From Adiantum capillus-veneris (taxonomy: Eukaryota > Streptophyta > Polypodiopsida > Polypodiales > Pteridaceae): a DNA stretch of 64,000 bases. Position 1 is the first letter of the stretch. Every line of letters begins with the position of its first letter. The notes beneath the pieces were generated by a model, which did not search any database, was not told the origin of the DNA, and saw only the letters and a program-made list of their open reading frames with translations. Shown in pieces: positions 49,991-61,100 of this stretch. The translations under genes were made by a program, and so were the position numbers. The stretch is taken from positions 37,167,098 to 37,231,097 of the forward strand of contig CM043962.1 in assembly GCA_014529385.2 (NCBI GenBank). Reading direction: 5' to 3'.

Positions 49991-50126
49991 AAGTGGTAGT
50001 TACTAGGTCTAAAGCAATGTGCAACAATAAGCAAACTGTACAACACTCAACTTAAGTACAACCAAACTAGTGCCATAATTTTCAATGAAAATAAGCTTGT
50101 AGTTACTCAAGAAGTCAAAACAAACC

Positions 50127-50385
50127 TGGGGTTGCTCAAGAAGATGCACTGGGTGTTTATCGAATACTTTGCGTGCAATACGCTTTTGACACACATCCTT
50201 TTTGTTGGGCGATACGCGAGTATTGTGAGTCCAGAATCTCACCACTGTGGCCTTCACTTCCTCTGTAATTACACTATTTGTGTATGGTTGTTTCCCACAC
50301 AAATGCAATGGCAGTTATGCATGATTATGTTTCAATTGAGATCTAGCTGCATAGAAGTTCCTTCGATGGATACCAAGAAGCCTCA
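50127..50385 (-). pseudogene. Transposase exon 2
   Basis: Between acceptor AAATATAG and donor CCCCAG/GTTTGT. Reads LRLLGIHRRNFYAARSQLKH, a stop, LPLHLCGKQPYTNSV, then VKATVVRFWTHNTRVSPNKK and RIARKVFDKHPVHLLEQPQ. The FW-xxNTRVSPNKK-DV-xxR pattern is characteristic of these transposase-like proteins and precedes the catalytic core. One in-frame stop seen. Confidence 0.65.
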
Positions 50386-50489
50386 ATGCAGTTGCTATAT
50401 TTGGTTTTATGCTTGTGGAATTCATAACCATCATGATACTCGCCCATTTAATAAACAACTCTGCCGAGCTTTTTGTCTCTTGCTTACCT

Positions 50490-50934
50490 TGAGAGTGTTG
50501 TGCATTCCATTAATCAATAACCTCTGCTCATCATTGGAAACCTCACCTCCTGTAGATTGAATTTTCAGGTCTCTCAATGCTCGATGCTTGAGAATTCTCC
50601 TTATGATTTCCTCCTTTGCCTTGTTGTCAAGACCCTCTGTGCACTGCTTGAAAAACTTGATCACCTATGCAGCAATTTTGCGGTGCTGAAATTCATTAGT
50701 ATCGACCTGTTTAATTCTAGCTTCCCTTTCTTTGATTCTCTCGCGATATGTGCGCTTTTGGTTTGCTTCATAATCCTTGATTACACTATGTTTGCATGAG
50801 ATGCACTTGACTGAGTCACAACAAAGGCATGTGCTACTTGTTAAACTCACAACATCCTCAACTGGAATGATTTCCATCATTTTGTGAGTCTTTGAGAGAT
50901 GGAAAGAGGATGCCAAAGTGGATACCCTGTCCAA
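50490..50934 (-). pseudogene. Transposase exon 1 region
   Basis: Reads MMEIIPVEDVVSLTSSTCLC, CDSVKCISCKH (a CxxC-rich segment) and YEANQKRTYRERIKEREARI, a TAG at 50665, then VIKFFKQCTEGLDNKAKEEI, IIRRILKHRALRDLK and RLLINGMHNTLK before a GTAAGC donor. Charged, helix-rich with a probable coiled coil. The start codon is uncertain; the upstream sequence runs into a microsatellite cluster. Confidence 0.55.
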
Positions 50935-50960
50935 AGCTAAGCCCTAAACACCATCTAGGG

Positions 50961-51274
<314 letters not shown>

Positions 51275-51327
51275 TTCTATTATCGTCCTGGGAGGTCAAA
51301 TATGACCTATGGGACCAAATGAACATG

Positions 51328-53618
51328 TCACGTGGTGTGAGTGGAGTTCATAAGTGACTCTCGATGCTCAAAAATGGATGAAATGAGTGTCGCAATAGAG
51401 AGTCCACATCGTGGTTGGGAGACGAAGGTATGTAGAGAGAGATCATGGCTGAATATATGGGGAAAAGAGGACCTAATGTGGTCAAAAGTTGAGCACTCAA
51501 GTAGTGTGGTACTCACTCTCTCGCACTTGACGAGGGCATAAGGTGCAAAGTCGATGACACTCCTCGCCAGTGCCCCAACGTCCTGTCTCGCAGTGTAGAG
51601 AATGGGAGCTAAGACGAATGGAGGCAATGGTGCGGATCGCACTCAATGGGATGGGCTCAAGGATGTAGGAATGGGTTCGGTTACCTCGTTCCGAGAAGAA
51701 GAGAGATTTGTAGTTTGGGGCAACGTGTGTGGTGTAATGGCTGAAGCGAGAACCTTCGGATTTCTCCCAAGCCGTGATACATTGGCGTTGTAAGAAAGCC
51801 TCATTAACTTGGGAGTCGATCGACGCATCCTTGACCAAGTGACATGCATCCCATCTTCCAAACCATTTCTTGATATCAAGCATCCACCCCGAACTTAGTA
51901 TTTTGCTCTTGCATGTCTTTTGAACCATTTGACTTGCTTCATATGCGATTCTAGGAAGTCGATGCAAAGGGCTACGTTGTGTCTTATGCATGTACTCCAC
52001 AACCCTTTGCATGCCCAAGACCTCAATGGGAAGCAATCCAGACTCAAGAAGTAAGAGCATGTAGGGTGTTTGTGTCTTGACTTGGAGAAAGCTGGTGAGA
52101 AAACGCTTTTGGACATTCTCAAACTCTTTCCAAGTAGACTTCCCGATGCTTCCACCCCACACCTCCACTCCATAAAGAAGCACCAGTGTCACCAATGTGT
52201 CAAAGAGGTACTTTTTGAGAGCCCAACAATTGATCTCTCCTGCATTGCACATGTTCTCAAATGCATAATAGGCCCTCTTTCCGGCTTCCAAGCGACGCAT
52301 TGCACAATCCTTCCATTTATGATTGGATGGAACCTCAAGGCCAAGGTACTTGAAGTGATCTACCACTTCAAGTTTCTCATTGTTATATACAATGCATGGA
52401 TTTTCATCATTGAGTGTCTTTACAAGCATAACCTTGGTTTTGGATCCATTTACGATCAGCCCGCTATGTAGGCAAAAGCGTTCCAAGACACTCATAAGCT
52501 TTTGTGCATCTTCTAAGGTATGTGCCAAGAGCACTACATCATCAGCATAAAGCAAAAGCATGATCACCGCATTTCCAATCTTAACCTCTTCTATGCCTTC
52601 TTGCTGCATAAAGTCAAGAACCATGCATTCCAATTCATCAATGAGTAGCCCAAAGAGGGTTGGGGAAAGTGGGCATCCTTGTTTGACACCAATAGTGCTT
52701 GCAAAAAATTCTGAAATTCCATCTCCCATACGTAATCGACATTTCACTTTTTGGTAGATGCGAAAGACTGCATGTATAAATTCCCTTCGGCACTTGAAGG
52801 CTTTGCATATGTCTCCAAAGATTCCCTCGCGGTACCATGTCAAAAGCTTTCTTGAAATCCACAAAGAAACAATACAACTTTTTTCCTTTCAATCGAGACG
52901 CTTCCATAAGAACTCGAAGAGTGACAAGGTGATCAATAGTGCTATGATGCTTTCGAAAAACTGCTTGGCAAAGTGCACGTTTGCCATTCTTTTCAGCCCA
53001 TTCACTTATCTTCGTCTCCATGATACATCCAAATAACTTTGCCATTAAAGAACCAACCATTATAGTGCGATAGTTGTTCACATTGTTTACATCTCCTCCT
53101 TTGTGCAAAGGTTTGATCCAATTTTCCCTCCAATCATGAGGCATGCCATACTGAAGTGCAAGGTTAAACATATCGCATATCCAATATCGTGTTTTCTTGC
53201 TTGTCCATTTAATCATTTTAGCCTTGACACCTTGAAGGTCACCTGCCTTGCGAGTAGCAAGTTTCTCAAGCGCGCGGCATACATCTTCAATGGTAAAGAA
53301 AGGAGACATAAACGGAAGGGAGCTACAACACTCCATCTTATCAACATTGGGTGGCTCATAGAGATTCTTACAATGCATATACATATCCTCAAGAGTCAAG
53401 TCACCAAAGCTCTCAAGGCGCTTGCCTTTTAGATTTTGCCAAAACTTGCCACATGCATGTGCTTTCTCTTGTGCTAAAAGAAGTCGTTTTTCGACTTCCC
53501 ACCTTCTCCTCTTCTTTTGAACAAGTGCTTTGTATGTGTCTGAACATTCCAAGTAAACTTCCTTGTCTTTGATTGCATCCAATCTTAGCAAGTGTTTTTG
53601 GGCTTGACTACATTCCAT
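51328..53618 (-). pseudogene. LINE reverse transcriptase
   Basis: RT blocks in order: LEKLATRKAGDLQGVKAKMI, WRENWIKPLHKGGDVNNVNN YRTI (block 2, given in two parts), CFFVDFKKAFDMVPR (block A, catalytic Asp), a frameshift at about 52815, GVKQGCPLSPTLFGLLIDEL (block B), LLLYADDVVLLAHTLEDAQK (YADD box, block C), SKTKVMLVK and FKYLGLEV. The C-terminal part has TPYMLLLLESGLLPIEVLG and ends with ECHRLCTLCPRQVRESEYHT, a Cys/His motif whose last residues (ECSTFDHIRSSFPH) are in another frame. Family role: target-primed reverse transcription. Confidence 0.93.
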
Positions 53619-53645
53619 GTCAAACCATTTCTTTTTGGTGCTACC

Positions 53646-54266
53646 CTACTTAGACCTTTTGCAAGACATGTGTTTCACCGAAAAGCATTCCTTCGCACAA
53701 GAGAAAATTACTTCTTTGAAAACTTTCCACTTGCATTCTAATGTTGGGCTCTCTTGATGCTCTATCATGCTTAACATTTGGTCCACCATATTAGCATATA
53801 TAAGTGCTCGTTTGAAGTTTAGACGTAGGTACAAATGATTCACATCATGATTGGAGGCTACATGCTCGGGCCGTTTACCACACTTGAGGTCAATACATAA
53901 CATCCTATGATCCGATTCCGGATTCCATTCACCAAGTGTAAAGCTTTGTATGCATTCTAGAGTGGCTTCCGAGAACAACATATAGTCAATCACGCTAGCA
54001 CCGTTGTGCTTTCTACATGTAAAGTCATTGGTGCCTTGCCATAGAGATACACCATTTTCAATGAGCATTCCGGTACTATTGCACATATGTAGAAGTGACT
54101 TTCCATAGTGATCCACTTCTTTTGCATCATTAGAACTTCGATTATACATGTATGAGTCATCCATTCTTCTTGAGACATACGGCATGTCTACTTGTTGTGT
54201 GTCGTGTTGTAGCATATTTGTGCGAGCATTCATGTCTCCAAAAACAATGACAAAAAGGTGTAACAA
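53646..54266 (-). pseudogene. LINE AP endonuclease, C-terminal part
   Basis: FVIVFGDMNARTNML (GDxNAR active-site strand), TGMLIENGVSLWQG, FTCRKHNGASVIDYMLFSEA (IDYVL-type motif) and NPESDHRMLCIDLK with the catalytic SDH. The N-terminal third (E and earlier residues) is missing or frameshifted. It is continuous with the RT about 27 bases further left after a stop. It would nick the target DNA to prime integration. Confidence 0.9.
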
Positions 54267-54300
54267 CCTTCGATCGTGGTTTCTGTCATGTTTTTTAAAA

Positions 54301-54395
54301 TATCATTATTAAATTCACTCAAAAGTTTCCCTCCACCTTTAGATTTGGGAGGTAGCTACCAGCGTGCTAGTGTGTCCGAGACACAGGTAGTAAGT
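54301..54395. other. Right subterminal segment of the TIR transposon
   Basis: Contains GGTAGCTACC at 54351-54360, 36 bp from the right inverted repeat, and CTCGGACACAC-like dyads (TGTGTCCGAGACACA, 54371-54385, a palindrome with an odd centre). It may alternatively belong partly to the LINE 5' end. Confidence 0.5.
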
Positions 54396-54417
54396 CCACC
54401 TATTCATGCATCCACCC
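54396..54417. repeat. Right terminal inverted repeat, 22 bp
   Basis: CCACCTATTC ... CATCCACCC, exact reverse complement of 35779-35800, followed by ATGT. Confidence 0.9.
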
Positions 54418-54655
54418 ATGTTAGCTTGTTTGAGGTAGTATTTGTATTCTTCTTGCTGTACACATAGTATCAAAATACAATCCCTATTGTGCTTGTACAG
54501 TCACCCGACAAAAAAATCTTGTTCGATGGAATATTGATGGTGGTCTTTCCACCTGTAATGATTTGATTGTGAGTAAAGGGATGACCTCTTCACTCCACCT
54601 TGGAACCATTTCAATGTTTAACAGGTATGAATCTGGAAGATCATCATCAATACCT
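54418..54655 (-). pseudogene. Gypsy RNase H-integrase linker and start of integrase
   Basis: Reading leftwards: FHGEAPEGIDDDLPDSYLLN and IEMVPRWSEEVIPLLTI, a typical linker of this gypsy group, then after a frame change LYKHNRDCILILCVQQEEY and KYYLKQAN at the insertion edge. The last frame joins, through one ATGT, the zinc-finger frame at 35778. Confidence 0.75.
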
Positions 54656-55225
54656 TCAGGTGCTTCTCCATGGAATAGTCTCGAAAGATGATTTGCTCGT
54701 GTGTGTAATCCCCTTTTTTACGACTACTGTGAAATCAAACTCAAACAATAGTATAAACCAACGAACAATCCTTCCGGTGTTGCAAGGTTTGTTGACTAGA
54801 TATAACAATGCTTGGTGATCTACAAAGAAAACGAACTTGTTTGCAAGAAGGTAGTGTCTAAATTTTTTGATAGCATATATCATTCCTAGACCTTCTCTTT
54901 CCGTAGTGGTCTTCTTTTCCTCTGTGTTATTCAACTGCTGACTAGAGTAGCAAATGGGAAAATCCATTTTCTTCTCTCCTTGTTGGGCTAATATACATCC
55001 TATGACATAGGCTGATGCGTCAACATGAACATGAAAGATCTTGCTCCAGTCAAGGTCCATCAAAATTGGAGCAGAAATTAGTTGCCGCTTCAATTTGTGA
55101 AAAGCCTGCTTGCATTCTTCTGTCCATTCAAACTTAGCAATGAGGGCATACAACATCTTAGCCATTATAGCATACATGTATATGAAGCGCATGTAGTACC
55201 CACAATGTCCCATAAATGCATGCAC
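54656..55225 (-). pseudogene. Gypsy RT connection and RNase H
   Basis: MHAFMGHCGYYMRFIYMYAI (connection), FEWTEECKQAFHKLKRQLIS, then HVHVDASAYVIGCILAQQGE with the first RNase H Asp, NTEEKKTTTEREGLGMIYAI with the Glu, and FVFFVDHQALLYLVNKP with the next Asp. It ends TVVVKKGITHTSKSSFETI, where the usual NxxADxLSR has decayed. Open over 190 codons. Confidence 0.9.
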
Positions 55226-55270
55226 TTATTTCATTTTTGTTTGTCTCGGTAGTGCGGGAATTGTTTGTAT

Positions 55271-55965
55271 CTATTCTTGATAAGTGGAAATCCAATTTTT
55301 GGACACAATGTGGCCCAAAATTTTACCTTGTCTTACCATGAATACACTCAAGCAAATACGATAAGTTCTAAACTTTTCAAAGACTTTCCCTAGACGCGTT
55401 ATGTGATCACTTCTCAGGTGAGAATGAACATAAAGATCATCCATGTATATCTCTAGAAATTGTCTAAGATATTCCTTGAATGCATGACTCATTATTCATT
55501 GAAAGTGGCAGGTGCATTGGTCAGGCCAAAAGGCATTAACCTGTATGCAAATATACCCCACGCTATTGCAAAAATTGTCTTATGTTGATCTTCTACTTTG
55601 ATGGTTAATTGGTTGTAGCCGAAGAACCCATCTAAAAAACTATAGGCCTTTTCCCCTGCTACTCTTTTAATAACATGATCGGTTATTGGTAGTGGATAGT
55701 TGTCCCGGATGGTGGTAGCATTTACCTGTTTGAGGTTGACATATACATGCAATTTGCCATTCTTTTTGGGTACTACCACAATCGGGGATACCCAGTCTAT
55801 ATGTTCAATCTCGTAGATAAACTCCACATCTTTGAGTTTGTCTATCTCTTCCTAAATTTTCTCGACAAAAGTCTCATTGTATGTATAAGGACGTTGTCTG
55901 TGTGGCCTGGCATCACTTTTAAGGGGTATCATGTGATGACAAATCTTTGGATCTATTTCTTTTAG
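55271..55965 (-). pseudogene. Gypsy reverse transcriptase
   Basis: EIEHIDWVSPIVVVPKKNGK (blocks 1-2), LHVYVNLKQVNATTIRDNYP (usual R-CVDYR reads H-YVNLK), YSFLDGFFGYNQLTIKVEDQ (block A), IFAYRLMPFGLTNAPATF (block B) and, after a stop at 55492, FLEIYMDDLYVHSHLRSDH, where the YVDD box reads YMDD. KILGHIVSKNWI closes the domain. Catalytic aspartates are kept. Confidence 0.92.
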
Positions 55966-55971
55966 GTCTTT

Positions 55972-56779
55972 TTATGTCCAAGAAAACACATCGTTATACC
56001 GTCTGAGTGTATCTATCAGAAGCCGCTCTTCTTCGTCGGTGAGGTCCATGGAAATTTCTGCTGGTTTAGGTTCCTCACTTGGTTCTTCTAAGTTTATGCA
56101 TTTGGCTTTTTCAGGCCCATCATATGAAGTTCCAGGCTTGTTTGGGTCTCGTTTGGGTTTTTGCACCACAATTTTTTTTATCTTGAATAGTGTACTTCTT
56201 GTAGTGGGAAGGTGCATCAAACTTATCATTGTTTGATTCTTCATTGGTTTCCAATTCTGTTGTCCAAACTTCCTTCAAAGCTCGTTTCAATTCATTGTAC
56301 TTGTTTTTGCGCTCGATTTTGGAGAATTTTGTTATTTTTTTGGAAATACTCTCCGTTTGTGGTTTTTGTGTGTTCTTCTTTTTCATTTTTGTTTTGGTTG
56401 AGTCAGGTTTCATGTACCTCTTTGATATCCCATCTTCAAGGCAATCGATTGCTTCAACCAACCTTAAGTACTGCATTTTGTCAGTTAACAGAGGTACTTA
56501 GTATTCTTCCCTCTTGTTTCATTTGTTCATGCGTTTATTCCGATATCTACACTGTCTTCGAGGATTTTGGTTTGGAAAATCATAGTAGATCACTTGTTGA
56601 TCCTTTCGTTTGATGTTCTGATCTAAGCTACTAGAAAGCTCGTCGTCTGTGTTGTCTTCTAACAACTTATCTGTGGAGTCTTGGAATGCTTCTTCATCCA
56701 TTTGGTCAAGGTCCCTTACTAAGATCTCATCCACTATGCATTGACAATCTACAACTTCTTCTTTGTCAGGGGCCTTCAA
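55972..56779 (-). pseudogene. Gypsy pol spacer between protease and RT
   Basis: Hydrophilic, low-complexity segments: DGISKRYMKPDSTKTKMKKK, KYNELKRALKEVWTTELE and EEERLLIDTLRRYNDVFSW, the last being the conserved lead-in (YxDVFAW) to gypsy RT. No catalytic motif. Frame changes near 56500 and 56250. Confidence 0.7.
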
Positions 56780-56782
56780 GTT

Positions 56783-57490
56783 TTATTTTGGGTTTAGGCT
56801 GACACTTATCATCTGGATTGGAATGATATCATATCCTTCCACATCACAGAATTTGGTTAGGGTCACCTCATATACGCATACATCAAGAGTGGATAGTATT
56901 TGTTTACATCCAAAAAGTTCAAACATCTCTTCTGGAAAAGGCTCTGGTACATATGCCTCATCTTGTGTTGACCTATCACGAATGCAATCCTCTTTTTTGC
57001 AACTATCGCCCTCAGAAGCTTCACCTATCCAATTGTGAGCTTTGTTTTGTAGCCAAGCTGGTATTTCTCCTTCTTGGTCAGTAGTGGAGTTTAGTTCCTC
57101 TCCTAGAGTTTGTTTCACATCTCTATAGCTATGGTCCGTGACACTGATCTTCATAGTGACATCCTTGTTTCTTAGGTAGATATAGTCATAACCCCAATCT
57201 TGTACCATTTTGAGTTGATGCATAAATGGTCTACCCAATATGATATCAAAATTGTTGCTCTCATTAAAATTCATAATGGCTAACATGTGCTCATATGCAA
57301 TTTTGCAAGAGGTTACTACGATTTGCTCCAAAATGGAAATAGGTCTCTCCAGATACCCATATGATAATTGGAGTTTCATTCTAGTTTTCAAAGAGCAAGT
57401 TTTTCCCATTTTTCTCACATTGCTTTGGTGGCTATGGCTATTCGGACTCCATTATCCAATATTACTATCGACTTAACTTCTTTGTACTCC
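56783..57490 (-). pseudogene. Gypsy aspartic protease
   Basis: VKSIVILDNGVRIAIATKAM (about 57480-57425) carries the catalytic Asp in a D-N-G form (normally D-T/S-G), then a stop. The frame continues MKLQLSYGYLERPISILEQI, NNFDIILGRPFMHQLKMVQD (ILGRPF flap-side motif) and WGYDYIYLRNKDVTMKI. Position directly upstream of RT is standard. An acidic tail follows to 56783. Confidence 0.82.
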
Positions 57491-57499
57491 ACGAGCAGG

Positions 57500-60420
57500 G
57501 TAGTATTTCATTATTCTCCTTCACAATAATCTCCTACCTTGTTCACTGGCATTGGCTCATGTTTAGTTTGTTTCGAGATTTGGGTATTCAGTGTTTTTGG
57601 AGAAGCATTTTGTGGCGGGATTACCAGCCCTATTTTCTCCAAATTTTTGCCCACTTCTATCCAAAGATGAGGTCTTATCTGTAGTAACTTTGAGAGAGTT
57701 AGCGTACAATGGGTAGGAGATGACATCAGCTTATGAAGAGTTTTGGTATCCATCATCTTAGGATTAGCCTTCCATTGAGATGGTACTTTCTTTACCTCTG
57801 ATTCAGTTTCATGGTTGCCAATAAATCAAGGTAAAGTCTTAAATGACTAAGGTTTGCTCTCTTCTGATATCTTTGCATCTACATCACCATACAATGATCA
57901 AATATCATTTGGGTAGAGCTCATGCTCGAGGTGGATCTCCGTGATCGGTGCTCACTGAAGCATTGCGCTTCCATCTTTTCTGTTTTTGATATGTTCCCAC
58001 AAATCTTGTGGCCATTGTTCTTCCACCTCTGGAATTGGCAGAGGTGCTTGCAAATACATTCTATCTGTCGTATTGGCTGCTATCCTCGTATCCAAGCGTG
58101 TTTCCTTTACTAGATCTATTTGGTCTCCATCCCCAATCCCACTTTCCTTTAACTCTTGAATTTTCTCGCGGATTAACACCTCAATTTTTGGAGCAGTTGG
58201 AACTGGTCATTCCATAAGCACTTGAGCGGCTTGGATTAGCTCCTTGCTTATCTTTAACCTCTCTTTTTCATTCCCTGGCTGAGGGTACGTTAGCCACCTA
58301 TCCTCATGGGTTTGGTTAGGCTTTAACCTAGCATTGTAAGCTTTTAATATCACGTCCAAGGGTTTAAAGACCTTGTCCACCAAGATAGATCCTCCCGACG
58401 GTATTGCTAATGGCTTGGATGAGCTCCTTGCACATCTTTAACCTCTCTTTTTCATTCCCTAGCTGAGGGTACGTTAGCCACCTATCCTCCTAGGTTTGGT
58501 TAGGCTTTAACCTAGCATTGTAAGCTTTTAATATCACGTCCAAGGGTTTAAAGACCTTGTCCACCAAGATACATCCTCCCGACGGTATTGCTGATGGATT
58601 TGCTACATCGCCTTTTTCCTTAGGGTCTCTTTTCCTCCTTAGCTGTTCCTCTGTTTGTAGTAATTTGGTTTCCAAAGCCAGTTTTTCTTTTTCTCTTTTG
58701 GCTTTTATCTTCTCTTGTTTTTCCTTCCAAGATTTCCTAGGGGTTCTGACAGATAAATTTTCTATCTCTGTTTGACTGGTTGGGGTGTTCGTTGCAGCCT
58801 CACGTGCTTGGGATCTCATTACCACGTTGATTGGAATGGTTGGTTTTGTTTCTGATCCACTTGAGCTTGGCACAATTCCAATTTTGTTCATGGTTGCTTT
58901 CCCTTTGTTATCAGGGTTTTTTGGACAATGTGAAATGAGATGGTTATTTGTACACCCTTCACAGAACCCAAAAAGTTTGATTCATTCTTCTTTGTGTGGA
59001 CCAATTCTTACCCAATAATCATCGCCGCATTCATAGAATGGTCCTACAGGTGGTTAAGAAGCTTGTGGATCCCCCATCGGTTGTCCCGCTCTAGGAGGAT
59101 ATCCCCTAAGTTTGTAGTTTTGGTTTGCGATGAAAATAAGCATATTTTCATCGACCAAGTAATGGTTTTTCATTGGTTGTGCTATGTATGGGGGCTTTGG
59201 CATCTCTTCAAGAACCATTTATGGAATTTGTCTCTTCGAAGCATATGCATTCCCATCAAACCCCATCTCATAGGTATTGTCTAAATCTTCTTGGTATGAA
59301 ACAACGTGCACCATACTCTCATTAGAAGGTGCTTCTATAGGTTGTGAAATCCTTACCATGGCCGTGTTTTCTTAGGGTAACAGAGGTTGATGCCCCAACA
59401 CAAGTTGAGGTTTTTCCTGCCCTTAGATTGCATTATTTGGCCCTACTTGGTATCTCGGAGAGGACAAAAACTGCTACCCTCCATGTGGCCCGTATTATCG
59501 CTCTCTAACATGGTTTCTATTATAGAAACATTCGTGGGTTTCATGGTTTGTCCATTTTTGTTCAGTTGCACACCACTTTAGTACACGTGGTACGTTTACT
59601 CTTGGCCTCTGTTGAAGGTTGCATCAGTTGGATGATCTCCTCCGCAAGTGTCACATTTTTGGGTGGGCGGTTGTCGTTTATTTGGGTTCATCCTGTTTCC
59701 TTGGTTCATCCTTTTGATCACTTCTTCGATCACTTGATCAACGTCCGGCACAATTGGGTTCTGCCCACCTAGTTTCATTGTGGATTCACTAGTAGTTGAA
59801 GAGGTGCTACTCATCCCTTGGTCTGTGTCTTGTGTCACCTCTCCATACGCCTTGCAATTGTCTACCAAATACATCACCTCTTTCGTGACTTGCTCAAAAG
59901 TAACACATGCCTTTAAGTGCAAGTCTTTTTTGTAATCCTTCTATGAAAGGATGACAGTCTCTCATCCTGAGATAGTTTTCTAGCAGGGCATCTTTCTATG
60001 TATTGTTTGAAACAAAGTGAGGCTTCCTTCACCTTTTGTCTAAATGCATAGATATGGGAGACAATATTATGCTTAATTCCTCTTTTTATGAATTCATCAG
60101 CAAATTCTTAGAGAAGTTGCTCAATACTTGGGAATTCCAGGCTATTTAAAGTTTGAAACTAGGTCAAAGTAGTCCCTTCTAAAGTCAACCCAAAACCTTC
60201 ATATTGAGTATGAAAATCAATTACTTGTTCCACCTTCAATACTTGTTTAAAGATCAAAATATGGGCGTATGGATCTCCAGATCCACTATACTTTTTGGGT
60301 ACACATTTTGCCACTTGAGATGGTCGCATGCGTCTAGACTCCACAACCATCCTAACCACCCCTGGTCCTCCTAGTGTGGTGTCTCTAGGTTCATAACCCC
60401 TCGGCACTAGGATTGGTATC
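57500..60420 (-). pseudogene. Gypsy gag with two zinc knuckles
   Basis: From the right: PKKYSGSGDPYAHILIFKQV (60407-60159, gag start), then in decayed frames LLKEFADEFIKRGIKHNIVS and SHIYAFRQKVKEASLCFKQY (retrotransposon gag core, about 60150-59990). CDTCGGDHPTDATF near 59650 is a CCHC knuckle whose last Cys is lost. FGFCEGCTNNHLISHCPK at about 58975-58921 is an intact C-x2-C-x3-H-x4-C knuckle. A Lys/Glu-rich coiled region (KEKQEKIKAKREKEKLALE, about 58780-58690) follows. A 190-bp direct duplication around 58230-58600 (GATTAGCTCCTTGC... / TTAACCTAGCATTGTAAGC) interrupts the C-terminal part. Confidence 0.8.
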
Positions 60421-60608
60421 CTATCTACTATACGTCATCAAGTTGATCTAGTGTAATAATCGGAGGGATTCTAGTGGTGTAGGTCACGTCAGGTGGTGCA
60501 CTGCCCCTGTGTGTGTTCATAGAAGCCCTAGATCCTGTTGATCCCGTAGGCCCTGTGTTCGGAATTCGTTCATGTCCAAAAGAATCTTCCACTCTAGTTC
60601 TCACTGTG

Positions 60609-61100
60609 CTAACATGCCCAGTTTTTTGATCTCATGTTAGTAGTCGTGGTTCTCACTTCTTTTGGATTTACATAGTATTGGTAAAGTGGTCTGCCAAAAT
60701 ATGTATATTTTTCTAACTCCTTACGATCCATAGGAGAGCATTTTTGGCCATACTTTTCCATTATGACCACCTGAATACTTCTTTCCTTTGTGCAAGTGAA
60801 AACGTATAGTTTTTTGCGGTCTGTCAGTTCCTTGATGCAGGGTTCATTACATCTATAATAGAGTGTTTGTTCTCCATTATTGAACTTATATAGCCCCACA
60901 TAAGTGTTGTCTGTATTAAGCCACTCTATGTACATCTGAGCACCGTGTTTTGCTTGTCTATTTAGGGTCGTTCATCTGCTAGCTCTTCATCTATCTTGTC
61001 CTTGGTGCCAGTCATCCCCCATTTTTCCACAATAAAGGGGTTGTGAACCACTAAGTACATCATTCCCTCTTTGTCGAGGTTTTCCAATAGCACATAATCT
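60609..61100 (-). pseudogene. Unidentified open segment upstream of gypsy gag
   Basis: Reading leftwards from about 61090: YVLLENLDKEGMMYLVVHNP, MTGTKDKIDEELADERP, a TAA, then MYIEWLNTDNTYVGLYKFNN, EQTLYYRCNEPCIKELTDRK and YFGRPLYQYYVNPKEVRT. About 155 codons, with one stop. It resembles no gag domain known to me. Either an N-terminal gag extension or a separate captured frame. Confidence 0.5.

Larger units (their letters stand above)
42778..50934 (-). pseudogene. Split transposase gene of the TIR transposon
   Basis: Minus-strand gene with exons at about 50934-50490, 50385-50127, 48980-48967 joined with 44434-43870, and 43870-42778. Introns have proper GT...AG ends: donor GTAAGC after NGMHNTLK, donor GTTTGT after HLLEQPQ, acceptor TTAATGCAG. 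The third exon is interrupted by the copia insertion at 44435-48966. The product has cysteine-rich and coiled-coil N-terminal parts, an RNase-H-like catalytic core and a C-terminal domain. It would cut and paste the element via its inverted repeats. In-frame stops (50665, 43155) and frameshifts (about 43925, 43868, 43060) leave it non-functional. I assign it to a Sola-like family from memory of motifs, with moderate confidence. Confidence 0.75.
51290..54300 (-). mobile_element. LINE (non-LTR retrotransposon), 5'-truncated
   Basis: Minus-strand element with the C-terminal end of an AP-type endonuclease (54266-53646), a reverse transcriptase (53618-51700) and a short 3' end near the GA array. 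There are no LTRs. Frameshifts near 52815 and 51640 and the missing 5' end make it inactive. It lies inside the TIR transposon. The exact right limit is uncertain (54290-54395): an open segment LPPKSKGGGKLLSEFNNDIL at 54357-54300 could still be endonuclease. Confidence 0.88.

Noticed and set aside
54301-54417. Right terminal repeat as part of the LINE 5' end
   Set aside because: The 22-bp exact inverse match at the gypsy junction 18.6 kb away and the ATGT flanks are not expected from a LINE end, although the LINE limit may reach about 54360.
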